A stretch of 64,000 nucleotides of DNA from Seonamhaeicola aphaedonensis. GTDB taxonomy: Bacteria; Bacteroidota; Bacteroidia; Flavobacteriales; Flavobacteriaceae. The translations under genes were made by a program, and so were the position numbers. The stretch's first letter is position 1. Each line of letters starts with the position of its first letter. The notes beneath the pieces were generated by a model, which had not been told where the DNA came from, made no database searches, and worked only from the letters and a program-made list of their open reading frames with translations. Shown here in pieces: positions 9,258 to 18,559 of the stretch. The stretch lies in contig NZ_QRDX01000004.1 in NCBI RefSeq assembly GCF_003386195.1, positions 62,001-126,000 of the forward strand, in the 5' to 3' direction.

Positions 9258-9851
9258 ATGCTTAACGATAAACTTAAAGATTACCATATCATTTTAGCTT
9301 CGGGCTCTCCCAGAAGGCAAGCATTTTTAAAAAGTCTTGGGCTAGATTTTGAAATTAGATTGAAACCTGTAAAAGAGGAATATCCACCGCGATTAACCCA
9401 TTTTGAGATAAGCAATTACTTGGCTCAACTCAAAGCATTGCCGTTTAAAAAAGAATTAAAAGAAAACGATATTTTAATTACAAGCGATACCATTGTGTGG
9501 CATCAAAACGAAGCTTTAGGAAAACCTAAAAAAGAAGCCGATGCTTTCTCAATTTTAAAATCCTTAAGCAATGCTACACACCAAGTCATAACATCGGTTT
9601 GCTTTACTTCAAAAAACTATGAAAAGACACTACATAGTATTACCAAAGTTACTTTTAAACCATTAACTGACGAAGAAATTTGGCACTACATAAAAACTTA
9701 TAAGCCATTTGATAAAGCAGGTGCCTATGGTATTCAAGAATGGATTGGTGAAATTGGGGTTACTAAAATTGAGGGATCATTTTTTAACGTGGTTGGTTTA
9801 CCCGTTCACCTTGTTTATAAAACGTTAAATGATATTGCAAACCGATCATAA
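9258..9851 (+). CDS. maf: Maf-family nucleoside triphosphate pyrophosphatase
   Basis: Cytosolic house-cleaning pyrophosphatase that hydrolyses dTTP/UTP or modified NTPs to monophosphates; earlier called a septum formation inhibitor. 197 residues. The substrate loop ILASGSPRRQAFL (about 12-24) is the signature; ITSDTIV near 70 carries the catalytic Asp, and KAGAYGIQEW (about 153-162) is the conserved later motif. The start codon directly follows the stop of the UbiA-like gene, so they are translationally coupled. Confidence 0.93.
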   Translation: MLNDKLKDYHIILASGSPRRQAFLKSLGLDFEIRLKPVKEEYPPRLTHFEISNYLAQLKALPFKKELKENDILITSDTIVWHQNEALGKPKKEADAFSILKSLSNATHQVITSVCFTSKNYEKTLHSITKVTFKPLTDEEIWHYIKTYKPFDKAGAYGIQEWIGEIGVTKIEGSFFNVVGLPVHLVYKTLNDIANRS

Positions 9852-9881
9852 CGCCTTAATTTTAAGTCAAAATAAGTTGTT

Positions 9882-10805
9882 ATGAATTTCATTATTAAAA
9901 CCTTTTTTCTAATACTATTATTCACTTCCTGTAAAGAACAAAAGCCTCAAGAAGATTTAGCCCATAATTGGAAAACTCATTTTGAAATTGGAGAACCATT
10001 TGAAACAGAAAAACTTTCACAAGAATTTAAAGACTATTGGTATGCTGGAGAAGCCGAAATTTCCTCGTATGAATTAGAGCAAGCGCGTTACGGAGAAATT
10101 AGAACTGGAAAAGCCGTGTTAATATATGTAACTGAAGATTTTTTACCTGAAATTCAGGTTAAAGCAGACCATTACTATACTAAAAACATATCTGTTTTAA
10201 AATTAAATGCCACAAAAAATTTCAATACGGGCATCTATCCTTATTCTATAATGCAAAGTGTCTTTTATCCAGTGTCTAACAATCAACATGCTTTAAAGGT
10301 TTCTAGTTCAATTCAAGAGTGGTGTGGACATGTTTATACGCAATTAAACAATCGTGATAAATTCGAAATCATGTCTCACTCCTATTTTGAAGGCGAAGCG
10401 GACCAAGAATTCAAATTAAATAAGTCTGTTTTAGAAAACGAATTGTTTACCCAATTGCGCATTAACCCAAAATCTTTACCAGTGGGTTCGCTAGAAATTA
10501 TTCCCTCATTTGAATTTTGCAGATTAAGACATCGAGAAATTAAGCCATACAAAGCCATTGCTAAATTAGAAGACAACAAATATTTGGTTGATTATCCTGA
10601 ACTAAATAGAACATTATCAATTAATTTCAATCCTGAGTTTCCTCATCATATTTTAAGTTGGGAAGAAACTTTTAAAAGTGGTTTTGGTTATAATGCCAAA
10701 ACACTCACAACAAAAGCTACTTTATCAAAGCGTATTAAATCATCATACTGGAATAAAAATAGTAATAAACACGAAACACTTAGAGATTCACTGAATTTAA
10801 ATTAA
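9882..10805 (+). CDS. Conserved lipoprotein of unknown function
   Basis: 307 residues. N-terminal lipoprotein signal ILLFTSCKEQ with lipobox Cys near residue 17, so it is exported and lipidated, probably at the outer membrane or periplasm. The remainder is soluble, with conserved-looking aromatic/charged stretches (KDYWYAGEAEISSYEL, IQEWCGHVYTQLNNR). I do not recognise a named domain. It follows maf by 30 bp on the same strand, and this neighbourhood is why related proteins are sometimes mislabelled Maf in databases (from memory). Confidence 0.75.
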   Translation: MNFIIKTFFLILLFTSCKEQKPQEDLAHNWKTHFEIGEPFETEKLSQEFKDYWYAGEAEISSYELEQARYGEIRTGKAVLIYVTEDFLPEIQVKADHYYTKNISVLKLNATKNFNTGIYPYSIMQSVFYPVSNNQHALKVSSSIQEWCGHVYTQLNNRDKFEIMSHSYFEGEADQEFKLNKSVLENELFTQLRINPKSLPVGSLEIIPSFEFCRLRHREIKPYKAIAKLEDNKYLVDYPELNRTLSINFNPEFPHHILSWEETFKSGFGYNAKTLTTKATLSKRIKSSYWNKNSNKHETLRDSLNLN

Positions 10806-10827
10806 ATGATTATTGCATTAGCTTGTG

Positions 10828-10835
10828 TATCTTTG
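10828..10835 (+). promoter_or_regulatory. Probable -7 element before the MscS-like gene
   Basis: TATCTTTG, a full match to TAnnTTTG, lies 25 bp before the ATG at 10861. A correctly spaced -33 TTG is not evident. Confidence 0.4.
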
Positions 10836-10860
10836 TAGGATAACGTGAATAGATATATTT

Positions 10861-11403
10861 ATGGATATAAATGACTTTAAATGGGAACTAATACAATCTG
10901 GAATTGTAATAATTTCTCTTCTTGTTTTAAGGTTTATAATTAATTTCACCATAGCTAAAATTGGTAAGAAAAATGGTATTAACATTGCTAGAATAAGGCT
11001 TATTCAGAGATATACTTCTGTAGTTTTGATGTTAATCGTAATTCTAATTGAAGCCTTTATTTTTGGTGCCGAGTTTAAGGATTTGGCAGTAATTTTTTCA
11101 TCAGTTTTTGCCATATTAGGTATAGCTCTATTTGCTATTTGGTCTATTTTAAGTAATATAACCTCTGGTATTATTATGTTTTTTAGTTTTCCATATAAAG
11201 TGGGTGACAAAATTGAAATCCATGATAAAGATTTTCCTGTGAAAGCTATTATTGAAGATATTAGGTCATTTCAATTACATTTGAGGTTAGAAAATGGAGA
11301 CTTAGTAACCTACCCCAACAACTTGATGCTTCAAAAAGCAGTAACCTTAGTTCAAAAAGATGCGATTGAAGAAATAATTGAAGATGACGGAGAGGCTGTT
11401 TAA
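10861..11403 (+). CDS. Small MscS-family mechanosensitive channel-like protein
   Basis: 180-residue membrane protein with three hydrophobic segments (about 13-35, 50-68, 75-115) followed by a short beta-rich MscS domain. The pore-lining helix is the segment containing FAILGIALFAIWSILSNITSGIIMFFSFPYKVGDKIEI; the beta domain start is VGDKIEIHDKDFPVKAIIEDI, and NGDLVTYPNN matches the conserved PN element of MscS. It is much shorter than E. coli MscS because the C-terminal alpha/beta vestibule is absent. It may form an operon with corA, 30 bp downstream. Confidence 0.85.
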   Translation: MDINDFKWELIQSGIVIISLLVLRFIINFTIAKIGKKNGINIARIRLIQRYTSVVLMLIVILIEAFIFGAEFKDLAVIFSSVFAILGIALFAIWSILSNITSGIIMFFSFPYKVGDKIEIHDKDFPVKAIIEDIRSFQLHLRLENGDLVTYPNNLMLQKAVTLVQKDAIEEIIEDDGEAV

Positions 11404-11433
11404 TTAATAGCTATATTTATTGATGAAATACTC

Positions 11434-12513
11434 ATGAAAATTCAATTAAAGAAAATCAAACCTAAGAACTACAAGAAACAGCTTGGTCAAATACCTGGTT
11501 CTGTTATTTACACTGGTAAAAAAGATTCCCAAAAATTATTTATTGAGGCTTTCGATTATAACAAAGATTTTTGTAATGAAATTGAATTACAGTCTATTGA
11601 AGAAGCTTTTACTTTTGGGTTAGAAAATGCTATTACATGGATTAATGTTAATGGTCTAAATCATGTAAAAGAAATTGAGGCATTGGGGAATAACTACAAT
11701 TTACACCCGTTAGTATTAGAAGATGTTGTAAATATTTCGCAAAGACCAAAAATAGATGAGTATGATGACTATATTTTTGTAGTTCTTAAAATGTTGTATT
11801 ACGATATTAATTCAATTATTGTATCTGAACAAGTTAGCTTTGTACTTGGTAAAGACTATCTTTTAACATTTCAAGAATCTGAAGGCGATGTATTTGATTC
11901 TGTTCGTGATAGAATTCGTCACGGAAAAGGTAGAGTTCGCAACAAGCAGTCTGATTATCTATTGTATGTTCTTATTGATGCTATTGTAGATCATTACTTC
12001 CATGTTCTAGAAGTTCTTGGTGATAAAATAGAAAATTTTGAAACAAATTTATTTAACGGTAATATAGGAGATAACGCCAATAAGGATATACAAAACTTAA
12101 AACGTGAGGTATTAAGGTTGAGACGTGCCATATTTCCGCTTCGAGAAGTTATCAACCGCATAGAAAAAAATGATAATACACTCATACAAAATAAAACCAT
12201 AACCTATTACAGAGATGTTTATGACCACCTTATTCAGGTTTCTGAAAATATTGAAATTTATAGAGAAATGACCTGGAGTTTAATGGATATGTACATGACA
12301 TCTATTAGTAATAAGATGAATGAAGTTATGAAAGTACTAACCATCATGGCTTCTATTTTTATTCCTCTTACCTTTATTGCTGGCATTTACGGAATGAATT
12401 TCGAATATATCCCAGAATTAAAATTTCGCTATGGTTATTTTGTAATTTGGGGCATTATGATTTTTATTTTCCTAGCAATGCTTTACTATTTCAAAAGAAA
12501 AAAATGGCTTTAG
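11434..12513 (+). CDS. corA: CorA-family magnesium/cobalt transporter
   Basis: Homopentameric divalent-cation channel of the inner membrane, 359 residues. A large acidic N-terminal cytoplasmic domain (about 1-295) is followed by two C-terminal helices. TM1 (about 297-318) ends in the diagnostic YGMN selectivity motif, and TM2 (about 333-352) leads to a basic KRKKWL tail. It follows the MscS-like gene by 30 bp, so the two are likely co-transcribed and both serve ion homeostasis. Confidence 0.95.
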   Translation: MKIQLKKIKPKNYKKQLGQIPGSVIYTGKKDSQKLFIEAFDYNKDFCNEIELQSIEEAFTFGLENAITWINVNGLNHVKEIEALGNNYNLHPLVLEDVVNISQRPKIDEYDDYIFVVLKMLYYDINSIIVSEQVSFVLGKDYLLTFQESEGDVFDSVRDRIRHGKGRVRNKQSDYLLYVLIDAIVDHYFHVLEVLGDKIENFETNLFNGNIGDNANKDIQNLKREVLRLRRAIFPLREVINRIEKNDNTLIQNKTITYYRDVYDHLIQVSENIEIYREMTWSLMDMYMTSISNKMNEVMKVLTIMASIFIPLTFIAGIYGMNFEYIPELKFRYGYFVIWGIMIFIFLAMLYYFKRKKWL

Positions 12514-12622
12514 CTCTGTCATTTTGACAATTTCTTGATTTTTTTTGTTTTCATTTTACGCTGGCATATTTTTTGAAAAAATATGTTTTAAAAGGTATGT
12601 CTATTTCAAAAAAACAACAAAG

Positions 12623-13099
12623 ATGAAAGCATTGAAAATATTACCATTGTTTTGTCTGTTATTTTTTAATTGTTCCGGACAAGACAAACAAAAACAAACT
12701 GAAGACCCTAATTTAAAACCCGATGAAAATATTACGGTAAACAAGGAGTATGATGAATTTGGAAACTTAAAGCGTTACGATTCCATTTACTCGTACAGCT
12801 ATTCATCTAATGGAAAAATAAGCGATAGTCTTTCACTACAGTTTCAAAAACATTTTAACAATCATTCGTTTTTTAACGATTCCTTTTTTGATGATTTCTT
12901 CGGAAAAGACTCTAGCTTTGGTGGTTTTTACCCCGATAACTTTTTTCATAACGGTTTCATAAATCACAACAAGCAAATAGAGGATATGATGAAACGAATG
13001 GATTCCATTCAGCAATTATTCTTTAACAAGAGATTAACCCCCATTATACCTGCAGAACCCGAAAAGGAGAAACCTATAAAAAATACAAAACAAATTTAG
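12623..13099 (+). CDS. Small lipoprotein with Phe/Asp/Asn-rich segment
   Basis: 158 residues from the ATG at 12623, chosen because it gives a clean lipoprotein signal (KILPLFCLLFFNCSGQ, lipobox Cys near 17); the longer frame from 12545 would put a non-signal stretch in front. The mature part is polar, with a low-complexity segment (about 75-115) full of FF, FDD, SFGG and HN steps, then a helix-prone KQIEDMMKRMDSIQQL segment. No known domain recognised. Followed by a good terminator at 13126. Confidence 0.7.
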   Translation: MKALKILPLFCLLFFNCSGQDKQKQTEDPNLKPDENITVNKEYDEFGNLKRYDSIYSYSYSSNGKISDSLSLQFQKHFNNHSFFNDSFFDDFFGKDSSFGGFYPDNFFHNGFINHNKQIEDMMKRMDSIQQLFFNKRLTPIIPAEPEKEKPIKNTKQI

Positions 13100-13125
13100 T
13101 TTTATTATCTGTTAAATAAAGATTA

Positions 13126-13147
13126 AAACCAGTCCTTCGGCTGGTTT
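13126..13147 (+). terminator. Rho-independent terminator after the 12623 lipoprotein
   Basis: Stem AAACCAG (13126-13132) pairs perfectly with CTGGTTT (13141-13147) across an 8-base loop containing TTCG, followed by a T-rich run. Confidence 0.75.
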
Positions 13148-13153
13148 CTTTGT

Positions 13154-13161
13154 TATCTTTG
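13154..13161 (+). promoter_or_regulatory. Probable -7 element before the PIG-L gene
   Basis: TATCTTTG, a full TAnnTTTG match, 22 bp upstream of the ATG at 13184. Its upstream half overlaps the preceding terminator hairpin. Confidence 0.45.
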
Positions 13162-13183
13162 ATTTTTAGCAAAGGAATTCATT

Positions 13184-15706
13184 ATGCGAAAACACCTGTT
13201 AATTGTTGGGTTTTTAATTCTAGCACCTATATCTATTAATGCTCAAAAACCCACAACCCCATCAGCATCCTATATTTACGAGTCTATTCAAAAACTAAAC
13301 TTTTTGGGTTCGGTAATGTATGTAGCAGCACATCCTGACGATGAAAACACTCGTTTAATTTCATACATATCCAACCAACTAAAGGCTAGAACAGCCTATT
13401 TATCGTTAACTCGTGGTGATGGTGGTCAAAACCTCATTGGTCCAGAACTTAGAGAGCTTCTTGGGGTAATAAGAACTCAAGAGTTACTAGCCGCAAGACG
13501 CATTGATGGTGGAGAGCAATTGTTTACTAGAGCTAATGATTTTGGGTATTCAAAAAACCCTGAGGAAACGTTATCTATTTGGAATAAAGAGCAGGTTTTA
13601 AGTGATGTGGTTTTGGCCATTAGAAAATTTAAACCAGATGTTATTATCAACCGTTTTGACCATAGAACTCCTGGAAGCACCCATGGACATCATACAAGTT
13701 CGGCTATGTTGAGTTATGAAGCCTTTGACTTAGCTGGTGATAAAGACTTCAACTCAGATTTAATAAAACATGCCAGTGAGTGGCAACCCAAACGTCTGTT
13801 TTTTAATACTAGTTGGTGGTTTTACGGTAGTCAAGAAAACTTTGAAAACGCTGACAAAACCAATATGATAAATTTTGATATTGGCACCTATTACCCGTTA
13901 AAAGGCATGTCTAATAATGAAGTGGCAGCCTTAGCAAGTAGCCAGCATTTATGCCAAGGTTTTGGTAGATTAGCACAACGCGGATCGCAGCAAGAATACA
14001 TTGAGCTTATTAAAGGGGAACCCCTAAATGGAAATGATATATTTGCTGGCATTGACACGTCTTGGAATCGAATTAAAGGAGGAAAAGCTATTGGAGATAT
14101 TTTGTATACCATTGAAAATAACTTCAATTTTAAAAATCCATCAACACACATACCGCAACTCATTGAGGCTTACAAATTGTTACAAAATATTGATAACAAG
14201 CATTGGAAAACACAAAAAACCAAAGAATTTAAAGCTATCATTGAAATGTGTGCTGGATTGTATTTAGAGGCATCGGCGGAAACTTATTCAAGCTCCCTCA
14301 ATCAAAACATTAACATAAATATTGAGGCATTAAACCGAAGCAATCAAAATATTGTTTTAGAGAGTATCATGCTTTGGGATGGAAATACTGTCAACAAAAA
14401 CATCACCCTAAAAAACAACCAAAAACAAACTTTTAAAACCGAATATTATATTTCAACAGAAGAAGATTATACTTCTCCTTATTGGCTGAACAAAAAGGGC
14501 TCACTTGGGATGTATGAGGTAGAAAGTAAAAGCCTTATTGGTAAGCCAGAAACACCAAGAAGTGTCAACATCAATTTTAATTTGATAATAAATGACTTTC
14601 CATTAACCATAACAAAGAATGTTACACATCGTTATTCTAAACCAGATAAAGGGGAGCTATATCGTCCATTTGAAATTACTCCAGAAGCTTCAGCTAAAAT
14701 ATCCCAAAAGGTAATCATTTTTGAAAACGACAAGCCTCATGATATCAGCATTATAGTTAAAGCCGGAAAAGACAATTTAGAAGGTTATGTAGAAATAAGT
14801 CATCCAAACGACTGGAATGTATATCCCAAAAATCAGAAAGTTTTTATTAAGCATAAAGGAGAAGAGCAATCGCTCACCTTTACCATTTTTCCTCCCAAAT
14901 ATCAAAGTGAAGGTTTTATAAGTCCTATTGTTCATATTGGTGATAAGGCTTACAGCAAAGAACTTATTGAAATTAAATATGACCATATCCCATTTCAAAC
15001 GGTTATACTACCAAGTGAAAGTAAAGTAGTTCGTTTAGATATTAAAAAGCGAGGTGAGAATATTGCTTATATTCAAGGCGCTGGTGATATGGTTCCTGAA
15101 AGTTTAGAGCAATTAGGATACAATGTTCGCATATTAACATTGAATGAAATTGATGATCAAACCCTCAGCAAGTTTGACGCTCTTGTTGTTGGAATTAGAG
15201 CCTATAATACTTTAGACAATATTGATTTTAAACAACAACAGCTATTTAATTTTGTGGCAGATGGTGGCAATATGATTGTGCAATATAATACGTCATACAG
15301 ATTAAAAACCGAACAAATAGCTCCTTATAAATTATCGCTATCAAGGGACAGAGTAACCAATGAAAATGCTGAAGTCCGTTTTTTAAATCCAAACCATGAA
15401 GTATTAAATTTTCCAAATAAAATAACTCAGAAAGATTTTGAAGGATGGAAACAAGAGCGTGGTTTATATTTCGCCAATAATTGGGGGGATGAATTCACTC
15501 CTATCCTATCTATGAATGACAAAGGAGAATCTCCTAAAGAAGGAAGTCTTTTGGTAACTAAACATGGGAAAGGTTATTATATTTATACAGGATTGAGCTT
15601 CTTTAGGGAATTTCCTGAAGGTGTTTCTGGAGCATATCGCCTATTTGCAAACATGCTTTCTCTAGGAAAAGAAGACCTAAAATTAGAAGCTAAACTAAAT
15701 GACTAA
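13184..15706 (+). CDS. Secreted PIG-L/LmbE-family deacetylase, large form
   Basis: 840-residue exported protein with signal peptide (about 1-20, cleavage near NAQ). The catalytic PIG-L domain (about 40-290) carries the zinc motif AAHPDDE (49-54, His50, Asp52, Asp53) and the later HGHHTSSAM with the other metal His. PIG-L enzymes remove N-acetyl groups from GlcNAc-type sugars; the substrate is not known here. The middle (about 370-610) looks beta-rich, and the C terminus (about 620-830) looks like a glutamine-amidotransferase-like flavodoxin fold (VVGIRAYNT). Such large forms are common in Bacteroidota, often beside a sodium:solute symporter, as here. Confidence 0.85.
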   Translation: MRKHLLIVGFLILAPISINAQKPTTPSASYIYESIQKLNFLGSVMYVAAHPDDENTRLISYISNQLKARTAYLSLTRGDGGQNLIGPELRELLGVIRTQELLAARRIDGGEQLFTRANDFGYSKNPEETLSIWNKEQVLSDVVLAIRKFKPDVIINRFDHRTPGSTHGHHTSSAMLSYEAFDLAGDKDFNSDLIKHASEWQPKRLFFNTSWWFYGSQENFENADKTNMINFDIGTYYPLKGMSNNEVAALASSQHLCQGFGRLAQRGSQQEYIELIKGEPLNGNDIFAGIDTSWNRIKGGKAIGDILYTIENNFNFKNPSTHIPQLIEAYKLLQNIDNKHWKTQKTKEFKAIIEMCAGLYLEASAETYSSSLNQNININIEALNRSNQNIVLESIMLWDGNTVNKNITLKNNQKQTFKTEYYISTEEDYTSPYWLNKKGSLGMYEVESKSLIGKPETPRSVNINFNLIINDFPLTITKNVTHRYSKPDKGELYRPFEITPEASAKISQKVIIFENDKPHDISIIVKAGKDNLEGYVEISHPNDWNVYPKNQKVFIKHKGEEQSLTFTIFPPKYQSEGFISPIVHIGDKAYSKELIEIKYDHIPFQTVILPSESKVVRLDIKKRGENIAYIQGAGDMVPESLEQLGYNVRILTLNEIDDQTLSKFDALVVGIRAYNTLDNIDFKQQQLFNFVADGGNMIVQYNTSYRLKTEQIAPYKLSLSRDRVTNENAEVRFLNPNHEVLNFPNKITQKDFEGWKQERGLYFANNWGDEFTPILSMNDKGESPKEGSLLVTKHGKGYYIYTGLSFFREFPEGVSGAYRLFANMLSLGKEDLKLEAKLND

Positions 15707-15818
15707 TATGGCTCGTGATAACCAACCTAAACAAAAGTGGCTTAAACTTTACTCCATTGTTTTAATAGCTAATGTGGTTTATTTTATGGTGTTTTACCTA
15801 ATTATGAAAGCTTTTTAA
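15699..15818 (+). CDS. 39-residue single-pass membrane microprotein
   Basis: Short open frame filling the gap between the PIG-L gene (overlap 8 bp) and the symporter (next ATG one base after this stop). Product starts MTNMARDNQPKQKW; a hydrophilic N terminus, then one membrane helix of about 20 residues (LYSIVLIANVVYFMVFYLIM). An alternative start is the Met at 15708 (36 residues). No family recognised. Exact tiling between two co-oriented genes argues that it is translated and may associate with the symporter. Confidence 0.6.
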   Translation: MTNMARDNQPKQKWLKLYSIVLIANVVYFMVFYLIMKAF

Positions 15819-15819
15819 T

Positions 15820-17529
15820 ATGCAGTTAAACTGGATTGATTGGGTGGTACTCAGCGCTACTTTATTTGCTATTGTTGCATATGGTACATGGCAAACCAGA
15901 GGTAGTAAAAATGTAAAAGATTATTTAAGAGGCGGAAATAAATCTAAATGGTGGACTATTGGTTTGTCTGTTATGGCTACTCAGGCAAGTGCCATTACAT
16001 TTCTTTCTACTCCTGGTCAAGCATTTAATGATGGTATGGGGTTTGTACAATTTTACTTTGGACTACCCATAGCTATGGTCGTTATTTGTATGGTATTTAT
16101 TCCACTGTATCATCGGTTAAAAGTGTATACAGCTTATGAGTTTTTAGAAAGCAGATTCGATTTAAAAACCAGAACACTAACAGCAATTTTATTCTTAATT
16201 CAACGGGGTTTAGCTGCTGGAATTACCATTTTTGCACCAGCTATTATTCTTTCTGTTGTTTTAGGTTGGGACTTAATAATACTCAATATTGCCATTGGAC
16301 TTTTGGTAATAATTTATACCGTTTCTGGTGGTACACGTGCTGTAAACGTAACTCAGAAACATCAAATGGTGGTGATATTTATTGGTATGTTAGTTGCCTT
16401 CTTTCTAATTGTAAGTAAGCTTCCCGAAAATATTACTTTCAGTAAAGCCCTAAGTATTGCAAGTGCTAGCGGTAAAATGGAAATTTTAGATTTTTCTTTC
16501 AGCCTAAACAATCGCTACACGTTTTGGAGCGGTATTATTGGAGGTACATTTTTAATGTTGTCTTATTTTGGAACAGATCAAAGTCAGGTACAACGCTATT
16601 TATCGGGTAAATCAATAAAAGAAATGCAATTGGGTTTATTATTTAACGGTTTGCTAAAAGTACCAATGCAGTTCTTTATTTTGTTGGTTGGAGTTATGGT
16701 TTTTGTATTTTATCAATTTAATGAAGCACCCATTAATTTTAATCCAAACGGAAAGGAAATAGTTCTTAAATCTCAATATGCAGAGGCTTATAAAGCACTT
16801 GAAATAGAGCAAAATCAGGTATTCAATGATAAACAAAAAATAATTAGTTCTTTTATAGAAACTAATAGCGAAACGTCTAAAAAGTATATAGCCTTAGCCA
16901 ATGAGGCTAATGATGACATAAGAAATGATGCCAAATTACTTATTGAGAAAGCAGCCGAAGAACTCAATGAAAAAGTTGTAAGTAATGATAAGGATTATGT
17001 ATTTATCAATTTTATTTTAAACAATCTCCCCAGAGGATTAATTGGTTTATTATTGGCAGTTATATTAAGTGCAGCGATGTCTAGTACTGCCAGTGAGCTC
17101 AACGCATTAGGCTCTACGACCACTATAGATTTGTATATTAGAAATAGTGGAGAAAAGACCGAAGAAGAAAAAGTAAAGATATCGCGTTGGTTTACTTTTG
17201 CTTGGGGTATTCTAGCCATTGGAGTTGCTTGTATTGCGAACCTCTTTGAAAATTTAATACAACTCGTTAATATTATAGGCTCTATTTTTTATGGCAATGT
17301 ATTGGGGGTCTTTTTGTTAGCGTTCTTTTTCAAATTTATAAAAAGCAATGCCGTATTTGTGAGTGCACTTATAACACAAGTAATTATTATTGGTTTGTAT
17401 TTTCTTAACGAGTTTGAATACATTAATTTGCCATTTCTTTGGTTAAATTTTGTAGGTTGCGCTATCGTTATTATTATAGCAATTATAATCCAAACCTCAA
17501 ATGGAAAACCAAAAACAGTCACAACATAA
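15820..17529 (+). CDS. Sodium:solute symporter (SSS family)
   Basis: 569-residue inner-membrane symporter of the LeuT-fold SSS family (SGLT/PutP-like), about 13 membrane helices. Typical features are the N-terminal WIDWVVL helix, SKWWTIGLSVMATQASAITFLSTPGQAF (about 45-70) with Na+ site elements, and AMSSTASELNALGSTTTIDLY (about 423-442). Between about 310 and 395 a long charged helical insert interrupts the membrane core. Substrate unknown; the link to the upstream deacetylase suggests a sugar or sugar-acid, as inference. The 3' end overlaps the next gene by 29 bp. Confidence 0.88.
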   Translation: MQLNWIDWVVLSATLFAIVAYGTWQTRGSKNVKDYLRGGNKSKWWTIGLSVMATQASAITFLSTPGQAFNDGMGFVQFYFGLPIAMVVICMVFIPLYHRLKVYTAYEFLESRFDLKTRTLTAILFLIQRGLAAGITIFAPAIILSVVLGWDLIILNIAIGLLVIIYTVSGGTRAVNVTQKHQMVVIFIGMLVAFFLIVSKLPENITFSKALSIASASGKMEILDFSFSLNNRYTFWSGIIGGTFLMLSYFGTDQSQVQRYLSGKSIKEMQLGLLFNGLLKVPMQFFILLVGVMVFVFYQFNEAPINFNPNGKEIVLKSQYAEAYKALEIEQNQVFNDKQKIISSFIETNSETSKKYIALANEANDDIRNDAKLLIEKAAEELNEKVVSNDKDYVFINFILNNLPRGLIGLLLAVILSAAMSSTASELNALGSTTTIDLYIRNSGEKTEEEKVKISRWFTFAWGILAIGVACIANLFENLIQLVNIIGSIFYGNVLGVFLLAFFFKFIKSNAVFVSALITQVIIIGLYFLNEFEYINLPFLWLNFVGCAIVIIIAIIIQTSNGKPKTVTT

Positions 17530-18493
17530 AACTATTAACTGGGGCATCATAGGCCTTGGAAGTATTGCTCACAAATTTGCCAAAGATTTATTAACCATTG
17601 AAGGAGCAAACCTATTAGCGGTAGCCTCCAGAACTCAGGAAAAAGCTAATGAGTTCGCTTTGCAATACAATGCCACCAGAGCATATTCTAGTTATGAGGC
17701 ATTAGCCCACGACCAAAATATTGATGCGGTTTACATTGCTACACCTCATGCACTCCATAAAGAAAACACCTTGCTGTTTTTAGAACACGGTATTGCCGTT
17801 TTATGTGAAAAGCCTTTTGCAATGAATAGTGAAGAAGTGAGTGAAATGATATCTAAGGCAAAAGAAAACAATGTACTGCTCATGGAAGCCCTTTGGACCT
17901 ATTTTTTACCGCACTATCGATATGTTGTCAACTTGTTAAAAAATGAAACATATGGGAAGTTACTTAAAATTGAGGCTGACTTTGGCTTTTACAGAGCCTT
18001 TGACAATAACGCAAGACTCTTCAATAAAAGCCTTGGTGGAGGCAGCTTATTAGATATTGGCATCTACCCTATTTTTGTAGCCTTGTCTACTCTAGGAATT
18101 CCTGACAACATTGAAGCAGTTGCTACTTTTTTTGAAAATGGTGCCGACTCTACCTGCCAAATGAAATTTCATTATGAAAACAACGTAACAGCCTCTCTAC
18201 AAAGTTCATTAATTGAGGACACACCTACCGAGGCAACTTTCTACTGCGAAAATGGTATCCTTAAAATTAATACCATGTTTCATCAACCATCAACAGTAAC
18301 CATTACTACCGAAGCTAAAAAAGAAACCATTGATTTTGAATACAGCACCATTGGCTATAACTACGAAGTACTACACTTCAATCAATTATTAAGAGAGGGT
18401 AAAACCGAAAGTAATGTTATGACTTTTGAGTTTAGTAAAAACCTTATTAAGTTACTAGATAAGGTTCGAAATATCATTGACTTAGAATACTAA
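17501..18493 (+). CDS. Gfo/Idh/MocA-family NAD(P)-dependent oxidoreductase
   Basis: 330 residues. N-terminal Rossmann domain with GIIGLGSIAHKFA (about 15-27), the EKP motif CEKPFAMN (about 105-112) that carries the catalytic Lys, and a C-terminal Gfo/Idh/MocA beta-sheet domain (from about 135) with GGGSLLDIGIYP. These enzymes oxidise or reduce sugars and inositols. The ATG lies 29 bp inside the symporter gene, so transport and metabolism are probably coupled. A perfect terminator follows 2 bp after the stop. Confidence 0.9.
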   Translation: MENQKQSQHKTINWGIIGLGSIAHKFAKDLLTIEGANLLAVASRTQEKANEFALQYNATRAYSSYEALAHDQNIDAVYIATPHALHKENTLLFLEHGIAVLCEKPFAMNSEEVSEMISKAKENNVLLMEALWTYFLPHYRYVVNLLKNETYGKLLKIEADFGFYRAFDNNARLFNKSLGGGSLLDIGIYPIFVALSTLGIPDNIEAVATFFENGADSTCQMKFHYENNVTASLQSSLIEDTPTEATFYCENGILKINTMFHQPSTVTITTEAKKETIDFEYSTIGYNYEVLHFNQLLREGKTESNVMTFEFSKNLIKLLDKVRNIIDLEY

Positions 18494-18495
18494 AA

Positions 18496-18520
18496 AAAGC
18501 GCAATCAAAAGTTGCGCTTT
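18496..18520 (+). terminator. Terminator after the Gfo/Idh/MocA gene
   Basis: Stem AAAGCGCAA (18496-18504) pairs with TTGCGCTTT (18512-18520) across a 7-base loop. A-rich on the left and T-ending on the right, so it can also serve the converging DUF2911 gene. Confidence 0.85.
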
Positions 18521-18559
18521 CTCATTGAAACTTATCTAGAATCTAGTGTTCTAGATATC

